From: Pseudogymnoascus destructans
Taxonomy: Eukaryota > Ascomycota > Leotiomycetes > Thelebolales > Thelebolaceae
Reading direction: 5' to 3'
Assembly: GCF_001641265.1 (NCBI RefSeq)
Contig: NW_020167525.1
Span: forward strand, 970,501-1,034,500
Length of the DNA: 64,000 nucleotides
The first letter of the stretch is position 1. Every line of letters begins with the position of its first letter. The notes beneath the pieces were generated by a model, which saw only the letters and a program-made list of their open reading frames with translations, did no database searches and was not told the origin of the DNA. This document shows, piece by piece, positions 41,269 to 51,020 of this stretch. Made by a program: the position numbers and the translations under genes.

Positions 41269-42804
41269 CTACCACAGCACCTCCGCGCTGACCTGGGCCT
41301 GCTCTCCCACTCCCGCCTTTGCAAGACGCTCCAGCGCCTCCCCTTCCAGTATCTGTGAATGCCACGCGCGCACAAACCGTCGCGCCTCAGCACTATCCTT
41401 GAACTTGACAATAAACCTCGGCGGTCCCCTGAACCCCTTTCCCTTCTTCTGCTCCCGCTGCCTCTCCCCACCCTCATTATCCCATCCCTCCTCCTCATCC
41501 CCCTCTTCCTCCCGTTGCGCAACCTTAGGATCGCTCTTCGACCCTAATAACACAATATCCTCCTTTCCCCCCTCCAGCCTCCACTGCAAATTTCTCTCCT
41601 TCCCATCCAACCCAATCGCCAGCCCAAGCTCGAACGCATTCATCTTCCCCCGATCCAAGCCCACCAACACCAGATTCCCCCCCTGCCGACCCGCCTCCGG
41701 CGTAATAAGTGGATGATACCCCCCCGTCTCGATCATCCGCGCCACCGCCGGCCGATACGGTTTCTTCACCACCTTACTAAATAACAACTTCTGGCTGCTC
41801 GGCACAATGGTAAACGCGCTCACGAGCGCAGCCACATCCTCCCCATCCACTAGCACCCCCGGCACCGGCGCCATCCGACTCGTCGCGCACGTCGGCGTCC
41901 ATTTGCGGCTCAGATTATGTAGTCGCGCGATATTGTCCTTATACGCCTGCGCTGCTGCGGCGGTTGAGAAGAGGACGAAGTAGTGGGATTGTCGCGCTAG
42001 CGTCGTCGGGTCGCGGCCAGGGATTACGCGCTGGATGCCAGAGGTCCAGCCTTCGATGTGGAAGCCGCGCGGGGAGAGGCGGATGAAGTCGCTCAGGGCG
42101 AGGTGGCGGGAGGTGCTGGAGATGACGAGGACGGTGGCGGCGAGGCGTTGGCGGAGGGTGTGCGGGTCGAGAGAAAGGGAGGTGGGAGGTTGGTGGTCGG
42201 GGTGGAGGAAGGGGCGGTCGGGTTTGGGGGTATTGAGGGGCTTCCAGGAGGTGGATGGGGGGAGGCCGAGGGTGCTTGGGTCAAGCTTGGGGAGGTCGTC
42301 TGTGAAGGATTTGGGGGTGGTGTCGTTTGTAGCTGGGAGAGCTTCTTTGTACTCTGGGAAGAGCTCTTCGAGGATGGTATTCGGTTTTTCGTTTGCTCGT
42401 AGGGTTTTGGGGGTAGGGGTAGGTCCATTCGTCGTCTGGGGATCGGGTGCTGAGGAATCGACCAGGCTTGCATCTCTCAAGGCACTTCCAAGCTCCTTGA
42501 GTTCAGCTCCTATCCCATCTCCGCCAGGCACTCCCTCCTTTCTCCGGAATTTAGGCGGTGGCCGTCGTGAAAGCCTCTGCGCCCCATCGCGCACCCTTCC
42601 ACCCTCTCTGTGTATAACCCCATCTCCATGCGCCCCACTGCCCAATGAGCCCTCTCCCGTCTGCGACAAATCAACGCGTCGTATGTTCGGAGGATTCGAC
42701 TGGCCGTCAGTGCTATAACACTGCAGCCGCGCCGCGGCCAGGAACCGCCGAGCGGCCCATGTCGGTGACAGGCATTGCGAGTGTCGCGGCCGAGTCAGTA
42801 GCAT
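41269..42804 (-). CDS. Conserved fungal hypothetical protein, probably mitochondrial
   Basis: A single-exon 511-aa protein. The N-terminus (MLLTRPRHSQCL ... ARRFLAAARLQCYS) is basic, hydroxylated and free of acidic residues, as in mitochondrial presequences. A low-complexity Pro/Thr/Ser region follows to about residue 200. The more conserved-looking C-terminal half contains LSDFIRLSPRGFHIEGW, QSHYFVLFSTAAAAQAYKD and a final RFIVKFKDSAEARRFVRAWH, which has an RRM-like alternation, so RNA binding is possible but not shown. GC-rich codon use and the absence of stops argue that it is real. It is divergent from the AFG2 gene with a 267-bp spacer. Confidence 0.7.
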   Translation of the reverse strand: MLLTRPRHSQCLSPTWAARRFLAAARLQCYSTDGQSNPPNIRRVDLSQTGEGSLGSGAHGDGVIHREGGRVRDGAQRLSRRPPPKFRRKEGVPGGDGIGAELKELGSALRDASLVDSSAPDPQTTNGPTPTPKTLRANEKPNTILEELFPEYKEALPATNDTTPKSFTDDLPKLDPSTLGLPPSTSWKPLNTPKPDRPFLHPDHQPPTSLSLDPHTLRQRLAATVLVISSTSRHLALSDFIRLSPRGFHIEGWTSGIQRVIPGRDPTTLARQSHYFVLFSTAAAAQAYKDNIARLHNLSRKWTPTCATSRMAPVPGVLVDGEDVAALVSAFTIVPSSQKLLFSKVVKKPYRPAVARMIETGGYHPLITPEAGRQGGNLVLVGLDRGKMNAFELGLAIGLDGKERNLQWRLEGGKEDIVLLGSKSDPKVAQREEEGDEEEGWDNEGGERQREQKKGKGFRGPPRFIVKFKDSAEARRFVRAWHSQILEGEALERLAKAGVGEQAQVSAEVLW

Positions 42805-43071
42805 TAGCTTCGCCCAGCTAGCAGGTGGTGACTGCGATTCGACCGGTCACAGAGCGTGGTGCGTCAAGTCGAGTCGTCGTAGTTCGTTAAGCAGGGTGGT
42901 AGGTGGATGTTGAGCTTCGAGTGTTCTCGGCGATAAGCGTCGATAGGAAGTGCACTACAAAAAAATTGGCGAATGAGAATTCCGCAGCGACAACGCCTTT
43001 CTCAAGCACAACTCCACGCCTAGAGAGCTTCAGAAAAACAGAGAAAAATAGACAAAGACATCTCTGATACA

Positions 43072-45401
43072 ATGGCCGACCTCCGGAATGCGCAGCGATG
43101 CACCGAGGTCAAGATCCGCACGCTGCCAAACGTAGAACGCTCAGATCGGAAAGATGTGTCACGTGTCTTCCTCTCCATGGACACCCTCCTCGAGCTGAGG
43201 CTGGAGGCAGGACAGCCGTGCTCGGTGTGGAAGGTTGAGGATGCGGGTTCTCGACGGGAGGCTATTGCGTGGCCGAGCGCGCAGAAGATAAATCGGAATG
43301 TGATGCAGATGTTTAAGAGCTTTCAGGATCACTGCGGGTTCCGGCTGGAGGATCGGATTGCTGTTGCGGCTGCTGGACCGCTTGTTACGGCGGATTTTGT
43401 GGTTTTGAGGGATGTGAGCGGAGGTACGGCGCTGGAGGAGAAGGATAGAGCTCATTGGGAGTGGTATTTGGAGGATAAACTCGGTATGTATAGTTCTGTA
43501 CTCTATTACCCTCTTGCTAATATGATACAGTCCGCGCCGAATCAATCTTCACAGACATGTTATATGAAATCACCCTCAAAGGCCGGCGCTCCTTCATCGT
43601 CGAGTCCTTCCTCCTCTCCGGACGCCCCCTCCCCAACAAAATTGCCCACTTCTCACCCACCTCCCGCGTCCAAATCATCGACGAGCAAGCCGCCGCCCTC
43701 GAGCGCCCCACCACCGGTCCCCGCCCTACCCTGCACGTCTCAGGAATCGCAGGCATCGACTCCGCCTTGCAGAAACTCAACGACGTCCTTGCCGACTTCT
43801 CTGACGTCGCTAAGACCTCCCCAGCCTGGGGCAGGCGCGCCTGCGGCGTCCTCCTCCATGGCGCCCATGGAAGCGGTAAGACGCTCCTCCTCGAGCGCGT
43901 CGCTGCCACTGGCTGGGGACGCGTCTTCCGCATCGATGCAGATGCTAAGACGCAGGCTATCCGCGAGGTTTTTAAGGATGCTCGCCTCACCGCCCCAAGC
44001 ATAATCCTCCTCGACGACCTGGAGGCGGTCGCTGCCGCTGACCCTTCTAAGCCTGCCCTCACTGCTCTACTTAGTGACGAGATGGCCCGTCTTAGTGCCG
44101 ATGCTGTGCAGGTCGTCGTTCTTGCCGCGGCGGCATCTGCATCTGCTGTACCGCTCCCGTTGCGCAAGCGCGGGAGATTCACAACGGATATCCTCCTCCC
44201 TATCCCCGATGCTGACGCACGGAAACAAATCCTGCGTTCTCTCGGGCCGAAGGAGGAGGAGGAAGTCAAGCTCCTAGACCGTCTTGCCGAGCGTACCCAC
44301 GCATATACAGCTGAGGACCTAGCCCTCCTACTCGACCGCGCGTGCTTCCTCGCACGACACCGTCAACGCGGTGACTCCGCCTCAACCACCCCCGCCACCC
44401 CTCCCGGGCAGCCCGAGCTGCCAACCACCGAAACCAGCACACCCGCCGCCCCACTAGACACCCCAACTCCCGCGTCAACCACCCCACCCACCCCGTCCCT
44501 CACCCAACCCGACCTCGACCTCGCCCTCCTCTCCGTCCGTCCAACAGCCATGCACGACATCACCCTCCGCCCCCCAAAGGTGCACTGGTCCGACATCGGC
44601 GGCCAGCACGCGCTCAAACGCGCCCTCCGCCGCGCCGTCGAGACGCCCCTCCGTCACCCTGCGCTTCTCGCGCGTCTCGGCGCGGCTCCAAAGAAAGGAC
44701 TCCTCCTGTACGGACCGCCGGGGTGCAGTAAGACGCTCTCAGCGGCCGCGGTGGCTACGGAGGCGGGATTCAATTTTTTCGCTGTCAAAGGTGCGGAGCT
44801 GCTGAATATGTATGTTGGGGAGTCTGAGAGGGCAGTTCGGGAAGTGTTTGCGCGTGCTAGGGGTGCGGCGCCGAGTATTGTGTTTTTCGACGAGGTGGAG
44901 GCGATTGGAGGGAAGAGGGAAGGGAGGGGTGGAGGGGGCGTGAATGTGTTGACTACATTGTTGAATGAGATGGATGGGATTGAGACCTTAAAAGGGGTGA
45001 TGGTGTTAGCCGCGACGAATAAGCCAGAGGCGTTAGACGTGGCGCTGTTGCGGCCGGGCAGGTTCGATGAGTTGCTCTATGTGGCGCCGCCGGATTTAGA
45101 GGGACGGGTGGAGATTCTGGAGGGGAGGAGGAGGAAGATGGATTGGGAGGGGGATGTGGAGGTTGGGTGGCTGGCGGAGAGGTGTGAGGGGTATAGTGGT
45201 GCGGAGATTGTAGGGATCTGTCAGGCGGCGTGTGATTGTGTGATTGATCGCGTGCTGGAGACGGGGGATATGGGGGCGAAGGTTGGGAGGGGGGATTTTA
45301 AGGTCGCGATGGGGAGGGTTAAGAGGCAGATTACGGAGGAGATGGTGGAGGGGTATCGGAGGTGGGCGAAGGGGGTGGGGAATGGGGTGGAGGCTGAGTG
45401 A
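43072..45401 (+). CDS. AFG2: AAA ATPase AFG2/DRG1 (ribosome biogenesis)
   Basis: A Cdc48-family double-AAA ATPase that in yeast releases Rlp24 from exported pre-60S particles. Two exons (43072-43483, 43531-45401; 47-nt intron) give 760 aa. After the N-domain, the D1 Walker A is GAHGSGKT (about 248-255) with IILLDDLEAV as Walker B. D2 has the unusual Walker A GPPGCSKT (about 532-539), characteristic of the AFG2/SPATA5 branch, with FFDEVEAIGGK near 590 and the arginine-finger region RPGRFDELLYVAPPD. D1 looks degenerate: it lacks the usual GPPG and has an alanine-rich sensor region (VVVLAAAASASAVPL). A Pro/Thr-rich linker of about 50 residues separates D1 and D2. Confidence 0.93.
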
Positions 45402-45770
45402 GAGGGAGGTAAGGAGTTAGGTTTTGGTGCATTGGCAGTAAAAGGATAGAAGTCACGAATCTAGATTGGGTCTGAAAATACAAATCGGGGCAATAGAGAA
45501 TGATAGAGGCGAGTGTCATCTATAGCAAAAGTGCCAGCCTAATTCACGGCCCAACATCACACTATTCGCAACCAACAAACATCCATGAGTAAGGTAAGAT
45601 GTCTAGATCAATACCATCCTCAATGTTTGCCGTCCCAAATTCCCGTCCTCACAGGCATATCTCCCCCCTTCGCCCGCCACCCAATCCATCTATTCCCAAT
45701 ATCACAATCGCAGCGAGCGGTCACCAATGCACAAACGACTCGTACAGCACTGCCAAAACGCTCCTCGGAC
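45402..45770. other. Convergent spacer between AFG2 and profilin
   Basis: A 369-bp tail-to-tail region, expected to contain both 3' UTRs. No other feature is seen. Confidence 0.5.
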
Positions 45771-46553
45771 TTAGTAGCCCAGGCCAACGAGGTAGTCGGC
45801 GAGGTTCTCGACGGTCTGGGCCGCGTTGCCCGCAACGACATTATCGCCGTAATGCGAGACGATGATAGCCTGTGTGGTCTTGGCGATCACGATACCGTCC
45901 TTGCCCTATACGACGTTGTCAGACTTTGCCCAAACCAACAGCTCCTAGCCTGCATACAGAGCGCTGTAAACGGGGGGGATCCAAGGCTTACCTTGCGGCC
46001 GTAGATACTCCGTCCCTCAACCTTGAACACGACGAACCTCTCCCCCGCAACGTGAAGACCCTCTGTCCACAGCTTGTCTGCTGCCGCGCCGCCCGCTAGT
46101 GCCGCAACGATGTTCTGCATCTCCTCTGGCTTAACCTGCTGGGAATCAGCACCGTCATCGTATCTGGACCCCCGTCCCGCCAGCATCGACAGATAAACCC
46201 CCGACACGTGGTGGAGGTGTACGCACCTCGAAGCCCTCGGTCTTGGCCCAGACGCTGTCGCCTGCAGCGCTGATCAAGGCGGCCTTGTCTGCGTGGCCGG
46301 AGCCCACCAAGCTATTCCCCCATCAGCATGTATTCCAACTCGACACCGTAGTCCCATCGTGTCGCCGCCGGTGCATTTTGTAGGCCCCTTCGTTCATTGT
46401 CTCACTGTATATGGATCGGGGATGGGTAATGTACCTGGTGTCAACATATGCTATCCAACCCGTTAGCAACCGTCACTCACCGCGGGGTACACCCCCCCGC
46501 GCCTCCCACTCCCCCTCCATCGAACGGGGATCCAACATACCTTGCCACGACAT
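45771..46553 (-). CDS. Profilin
   Basis: A small actin-monomer and poly-proline binding protein. Five exons (46553-46541, 46450-46435, 46311-46227, 46135-45992, 45905-45771) give exactly 130 aa, a typical fungal profilin length. It begins MSWQAYVDTSLVGSG and includes EEMQNIVAALAGG, GERFVVFKVEGRSIYGRK and the C-terminal ENLADYLVGLGY, the conserved profilin ends that form the poly-proline site. The first two exons are only 13 and 16 nt, and all junction phases agree. The micro-exons are supported by the perfect restoration of the N-terminal signature. Confidence 0.95.
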
Positions 46554-47019
46554 CTTGGAATCGCTAACACTGTAGGGAGCTGTGAGGATGTAAAAAAAAA
46601 CAGCGTTATTGGGAAGTGTTTTTGGGATACAAAAGTTGCAAAAGTGCGAATGTTGAGACGGAGGGGGGAGCAGGGTGGGGGGGGTTATGACGCCTGGAGC
46701 TAAGCTGTCGGGGCGGGAATCGGTAATTTAAGCGAGTGCGGGTTTTGCATCATATACATTTTTATAGAGGGGGTAGGTTTTTTTATCTTTCGGCCGGAAA
46801 CAGACTTTTAAATTTATATTTGGGCCGAACAGAGCTTGTAATTTAGAATCATGATAGGAAGGATGATATAGGTGAGCGTGTAATTTGCCCCTTTCTCACA
46901 GCCGCCTGTTTCCACCTGATCACGAAATCATATATCACGTGATGCTATATCTATATTTCAACCTCCCAAGGTTCAAGTTCATATCTTTGTTGCCTGATGT
47001 TCTGATACATTAATCAACA
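46554..47019. promoter_or_regulatory. Divergent spacer between profilin and PCD
   Basis: A 466-bp promoter region serving both genes. It includes a TATA-like ATATACATTTTTATAGAG near 46752 and a CACGTG-like TCACGTGAT at 46936-46944. No gene is present. Confidence 0.45.
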
Positions 47020-47731
47020 ATGCCACGCCTCTCCCCGAGCCTTCTCCAAGCCCACAGATTCACAATCTCAAGGCCTCTATTCGCTATCCCAAGGCACCCA
47101 CGAGCCCACTTCCCCTCCCCCTTCCGCCTCCCAACCCGCGCCATGTCCTCCACCACCCCACCTCTCCCCGCCATCACCGTATCCTCCAACTGCGACCCGG
47201 ACACCGTCACCGCGGCCCTCCCCCCTCTTCTCGAGCGCTGGTCCTTGACATCCTCAAACGCCGGTCTCCAGCGCTCTTTTAAATTCAAAACTTTCAAGAA
47301 CACATGGGCCTTCATGGACGCCGTAGCCGCTGAAGCAGCAAGGACGAAGCATCACCCCGAGTGGTCTAATGTTTGCCGCCCCCCCCCCCCCCCCAATTGA
47401 CGGATTAAGCAGCTCATACTAACACCCCCAGGTCTACAACACAACCCTGATCCGCTGGACCACCCACCACCCCCCCGGCCTCTCCTCCGCCGACATCCAA
47501 ATGGCGCAATTCTGCGACACCTGCGCCGCCGAGCACGACGAGCTCCCCGCTGAGAAACCCCCCGCGGCTGTGGGCACTGATGTCCCAGCTGGAGAGGGGG
47601 GTCCGTTGGAGGCGTTGGCGGATGGGGTGGTGGTTGAGGGGGGGGAGTGTTGTGTGCCGAAGTATGCGAGGAAGGGGGTGGAGAGGGTGGAGGGGGTGGT
47701 GGGTGAGGAGTTGCATGATAAGGGTCCGTGA
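47020..47731 (+). CDS. Pterin-4a-carbinolamine dehydratase
   Basis: It dehydrates 4a-hydroxy-tetrahydrobiopterin, or acts in related pterin recycling. Two exons (47020-47370, 47432-47731; 61-nt intron whose start is a C-rich tract) give 216 aa. The core FKFKTFKNTWAFMDAVAAEA, the catalytic HHPEWSN (111-117) and VYNTTLIRWTTHHPPGLS match the PCD/DCoH family. The first 40 residues are Arg/Ser/Pro-rich without acids, suggesting mitochondrial import; an internal Met at 42 (MSSTTPPLP) could give a cytosolic form. The C-terminal 60 residues are an acidic, lineage-specific extension beyond the about 100-aa fold. Confidence 0.88.
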
Positions 47732-48918
47732 GGAAGGGGCTGGAGGGTGATGGATGGCTGGGGAAAAAGGGGGGGAGGTGTAATGGTGGGGAAGTAAGGG
47801 GTATTGTATTATTTTGTTTTATCTATGTGTATCTCTATGTGCAAGATTCACGATTTTCCATCTTCATTTACATGGTGATACTGTATCTATTCGGAAAAGA
47901 ATTTACTAATATAAACTATCAACCTACACGAATTCCTAAACCTGCTGCTTTACCCCGAACATTCTAATATATACAAGAACTCTTTGAAAGAATGCAAGGA
48001 TTATGGGCCCTCGTGGGCCGGGGGTCTAGGGAGCGCGGACAGGCCCGAGTCTTGTAGCCAACCTCCAAGACGCGGATACCTCCCAAGCAGTGCTGGAGGT
48101 CAAGCGTACGTTCGACACCAGGCAGTGATGCCAGATCCAAAGGTCGATCCAACGAGAACCCAAACGGTGACAAGATAAACCAACAACAGGAAAGGGACAC
48201 CGACAGCAACGCAGTCCCGGTGACAGCGGAAGGGCGACAAAATTCGAAACGACAATGCCACGCACCACCACGCACCACCTCCTCAACGTGTCTATGCCAT
48301 GGTAACTCCCACCCAGGCCCGCTGAAAACTGCTGTCTCCTTTCTCTCTCTTAAACGTGGCTTCCGTAGTAGTTCCTGTATTATGGTGTGCGGTATTAGGA
48401 CACAGCGTCGTAGTGGTAGATATATAGTTTGATGAGGTCCGCGAGTAGCCAGTTGACGATATCTGGGCCGGAGAGGGGTCCGTGGCAGAGCGCTTCAAAT
48501 CAAATAGCTTCGTATATGAAGTAGGTAAGAGACAAACATACTACTATACACATTTTCATAGTCCTTCACCAAGGCAAATCATACGTAATTACATTCTTCA
48601 GACTTGATTAACGATTATTAATGCTCATACATCTGCCTCCCATCTATCCGACCCAACAAATCCCATCTGTTTTTGTACAAGAAATAGTAGGTGTAATTAC
48701 GGGCCATCATCCATCCAATATCTCGCCAGCTCCTTCCAAAGAGCGGAGCTTTTTCTACGGCGGTGCCCTGCACGCCCGAACGCCGTCTGTGTCTGTCTGT
48801 CGTTACAGATATCTCATTCTCCGTTTCGGGTTCACATCCTCCCACACGGCGGGTAAGCGTGTCCGCACCACACAACAGTGGTGACACAGCGCCCCCACCA
48901 AAGCCACACACAGTACAT
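47732..48918. other. Intergenic region between PCD and ERG25 ends
   Basis: About 1.2 kb with 3' UTRs of both convergent genes. Frames at 47964-48278, 48292-48498 and 48618-49145 lack similarity and codon bias. No RNA gene is recognised. Confidence 0.45.
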
Positions 48919-50068
48919 TTACTGTGCCTTCTTCGCCTTCTTCGCCTCCTTCGCAAGCTTCCTGTCACGTCTCGCCTTCGCCGCCTCCGGTCCAGCCTCC
49001 GTATTAAGGACGAAATCCCACCAGCGGAACGAACTAGCATAGTTTCCAATGAAACGCTCGTGGTGAACATCGTGATGCTCAGCGCCCGCCCAGAAAGGCA
49101 AGAAGTGGTGCAGCGACCAGGGGAACTCGTATCCAGAGTGGGCATCGATAGCCTGGAAGAGACGGCAGACGATCCACAAGTACATAGTCAAGATGTGCAA
49201 GTCGCCAGTGATAGCGCACCAGGCGACGGGGCCGAGAACCGTGCCGGCGCCGAGGACCATCACTTCGATGGGCGAGGCGTACTCGGCTGCCAGGCCGAAG
49301 GGGGCGGAGTAGTTGTGGTGGATCTTGTGGACGGAGCGGTAGAGCGGCCCCCAGTGCATGGCGCGATGGGTCCAGTAGTGCCAGGCGTCCTCGATGACGA
49401 AGAAGATGGCGATGTGCATGGCGATCTTCCACAAGGGGGGGAAGGGGACGCCGGTGTCCATGCCGAAGAAGACGGCCATGGGGTGGAAGACCCAGATTTG
49501 AGGGAGCTCGACGGTGAAGTGGGAGAGGAGGACCATTTTGGTGCAGTGCCATTGTTCGGCGACGGTGGGGATTTTGCCCTGGATAAATGCGTGTTAGTGA
49601 AGTGTGATGGGAGTGGGAGGGGACGGCGTACAGCTTGGATCTTGTATTTGTTGAAGTAGGGCATGCGGTCGATGATGATCCAGGGGAGAGAGCGGCCGAA
49701 GTAGACGAGTTCGTGCATCACAAAGGACATGATTCCAGTCGCGAGGACGTCGTTCTGCATGTATGCGTACCAGGCCTTGGGGATATGTTAGCACATCCAC
49801 GTTCGATTCAAGTCGGGAGGGAAGAACGTACGGCCCAGAGGCGCTCAAAGACGTTGAGAGTCTCGCCATTGTAGTGGGTGATGCCATGGTACTGGTCCCA
49901 GTATGTCGGCGCGGCGAAGAGGGTGCTGTTTGTTGGGTCCCTATAACACTCACTGATCAGTACTAATTTCCCACGATATTTGCCTCTCGGGGAGATGGAA
50001 CGCGCCCAGTGGAGCGTATCGCCAGGGCCTTTCTTGCAGAAGACGTGGGTTATGGTGAATACTTACAT
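48919..50068 (-). CDS. ERG25: C-4 methylsterol oxidase (ERG25), start codon split by an intron
   Basis: A di-iron membrane oxidase of the ER that oxidises the C-4 methyl groups of sterols in ergosterol synthesis. Four exons (50068-50067, 49940-49832, 49775-49632, 49578-48919) give 304 aa. The three histidine boxes are intact: HRAMH (156-160), HKIHH (169-173) and HHDVHH (253-258). The C-terminus ends KKAQ, a dilysine ER-retrieval signal. Exon 1 contributes only AT of the start codon; intron 1 (50066-49941, GTAAGT...TATAG) brings in the G, producing MDPTNSTLFAAPTYW, the expected N-terminus. No other in-frame ATG gives a family-like start. The unspliced RNA reads ATG TAA at this place. The 5' UTR lies upstream of 50068. 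Confidence 0.92.
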
Positions 50069-51020
50069 TATGGCGGTATAGCACAGAGGCTATCAGACGA
50101 TTGTTGAGGATATCGCGGCCACAATCGAGGGGGGACGTTGTGAGGTATAAGTAGGTGGAGAGGAGGAAGGAGAGGGGGGGGAGTGGCATGGAAGGACTTT
50201 CTGGTGATAAAAAGGTTAAGACTAGAAGAATAAAGGAGTACGTACCGGAGGGCGCAGGGGGAACGCGGGGCGGCTAGGCTTTGTTAGGACTAGCGCATGG
50301 ATGGGGGTGGGAGATTTGTCCAGTAAGAGACTTCGCGTTGGAGTCGTTGGGGTGGATAAAGGGCTGTTATCGCCACGTGACACAGATTTGTTCGGACAGG
50401 CACTAAGTATCGTATTCGGGTTGAGGGATCAGGCTAGAGCACCACGACTCAATTAAGTACCCACACAGCGAAACATGTATGCAGAGGTACTTCGCATATG
50501 ATACGGAGTATATGATCTCGAATCCGTAATCGTACTCGGCCACCAGGAATTATATATATATCATATATATATCACGAGCAAAAGCCTCAACTGTATCTCC
50601 GGATAGCCATGCTTCCGGGTTACAGTCATCACTCACTCGGCATCTGTTTACGGATATCATGGAGGTCATGTTGTGGACCTTCACCTCCATCCTCCATCGG
50701 GAAGCTCCCAAGGTCTCTTGTGAAACTGCAATCGGGAAAAGGCCTCACTGTCCAACTATTCAACTATCCAAACGTCCGGAATATGTTCTGTTTACAACGT
50801 CTACGCCCGCGAGCGAGGAGGCATGAGCCTTGGGAATATTATATATAAATTCAGTGAACCTGTCCTTGCTGACATTCGCCGCCACATACCCCTTAGTGCT
50901 GATCCCTGCCGGCCGCGAACCTTTTTCATAGGTAGCTCACAACGTCATTGCCAAAAAAACCCCCCCCCAGCTTGTGAAGAAACCCGAAACCCACAGCTCT
51001 CCCAAACCCAGTCCAGCGTG
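50069..51020. promoter_or_regulatory. Divergent promoter region of ERG25 and NCA2
   Basis: About 950 bp holding the ERG25 5' UTR/promoter on one side and the NCA2 leader on the other. It includes an alternating AT tract (50548-50572, two runs of ATATATAT) and a C9 run near 50970. The open frame 49950-50189 on the minus strand belongs to the ERG25 leader and is not a separate gene. No sterol-response element is claimed. Confidence 0.5.

Noticed and set aside
42035..42718. A 227-codon plus-strand frame with GGG/GAG-rich codons
   Set aside because: Antisense to the 511-aa mitochondrial hypothetical protein.
43517..44269. A 250-codon minus-strand frame
   Set aside because: Antisense to exon 2 of AFG2.
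48763..49659. A 298-codon open frame on the plus strand
   Set aside because: It is antisense to ERG25, whose histidine boxes and splice sites are clear; GC-rich codon bias keeps the opposite strand open.
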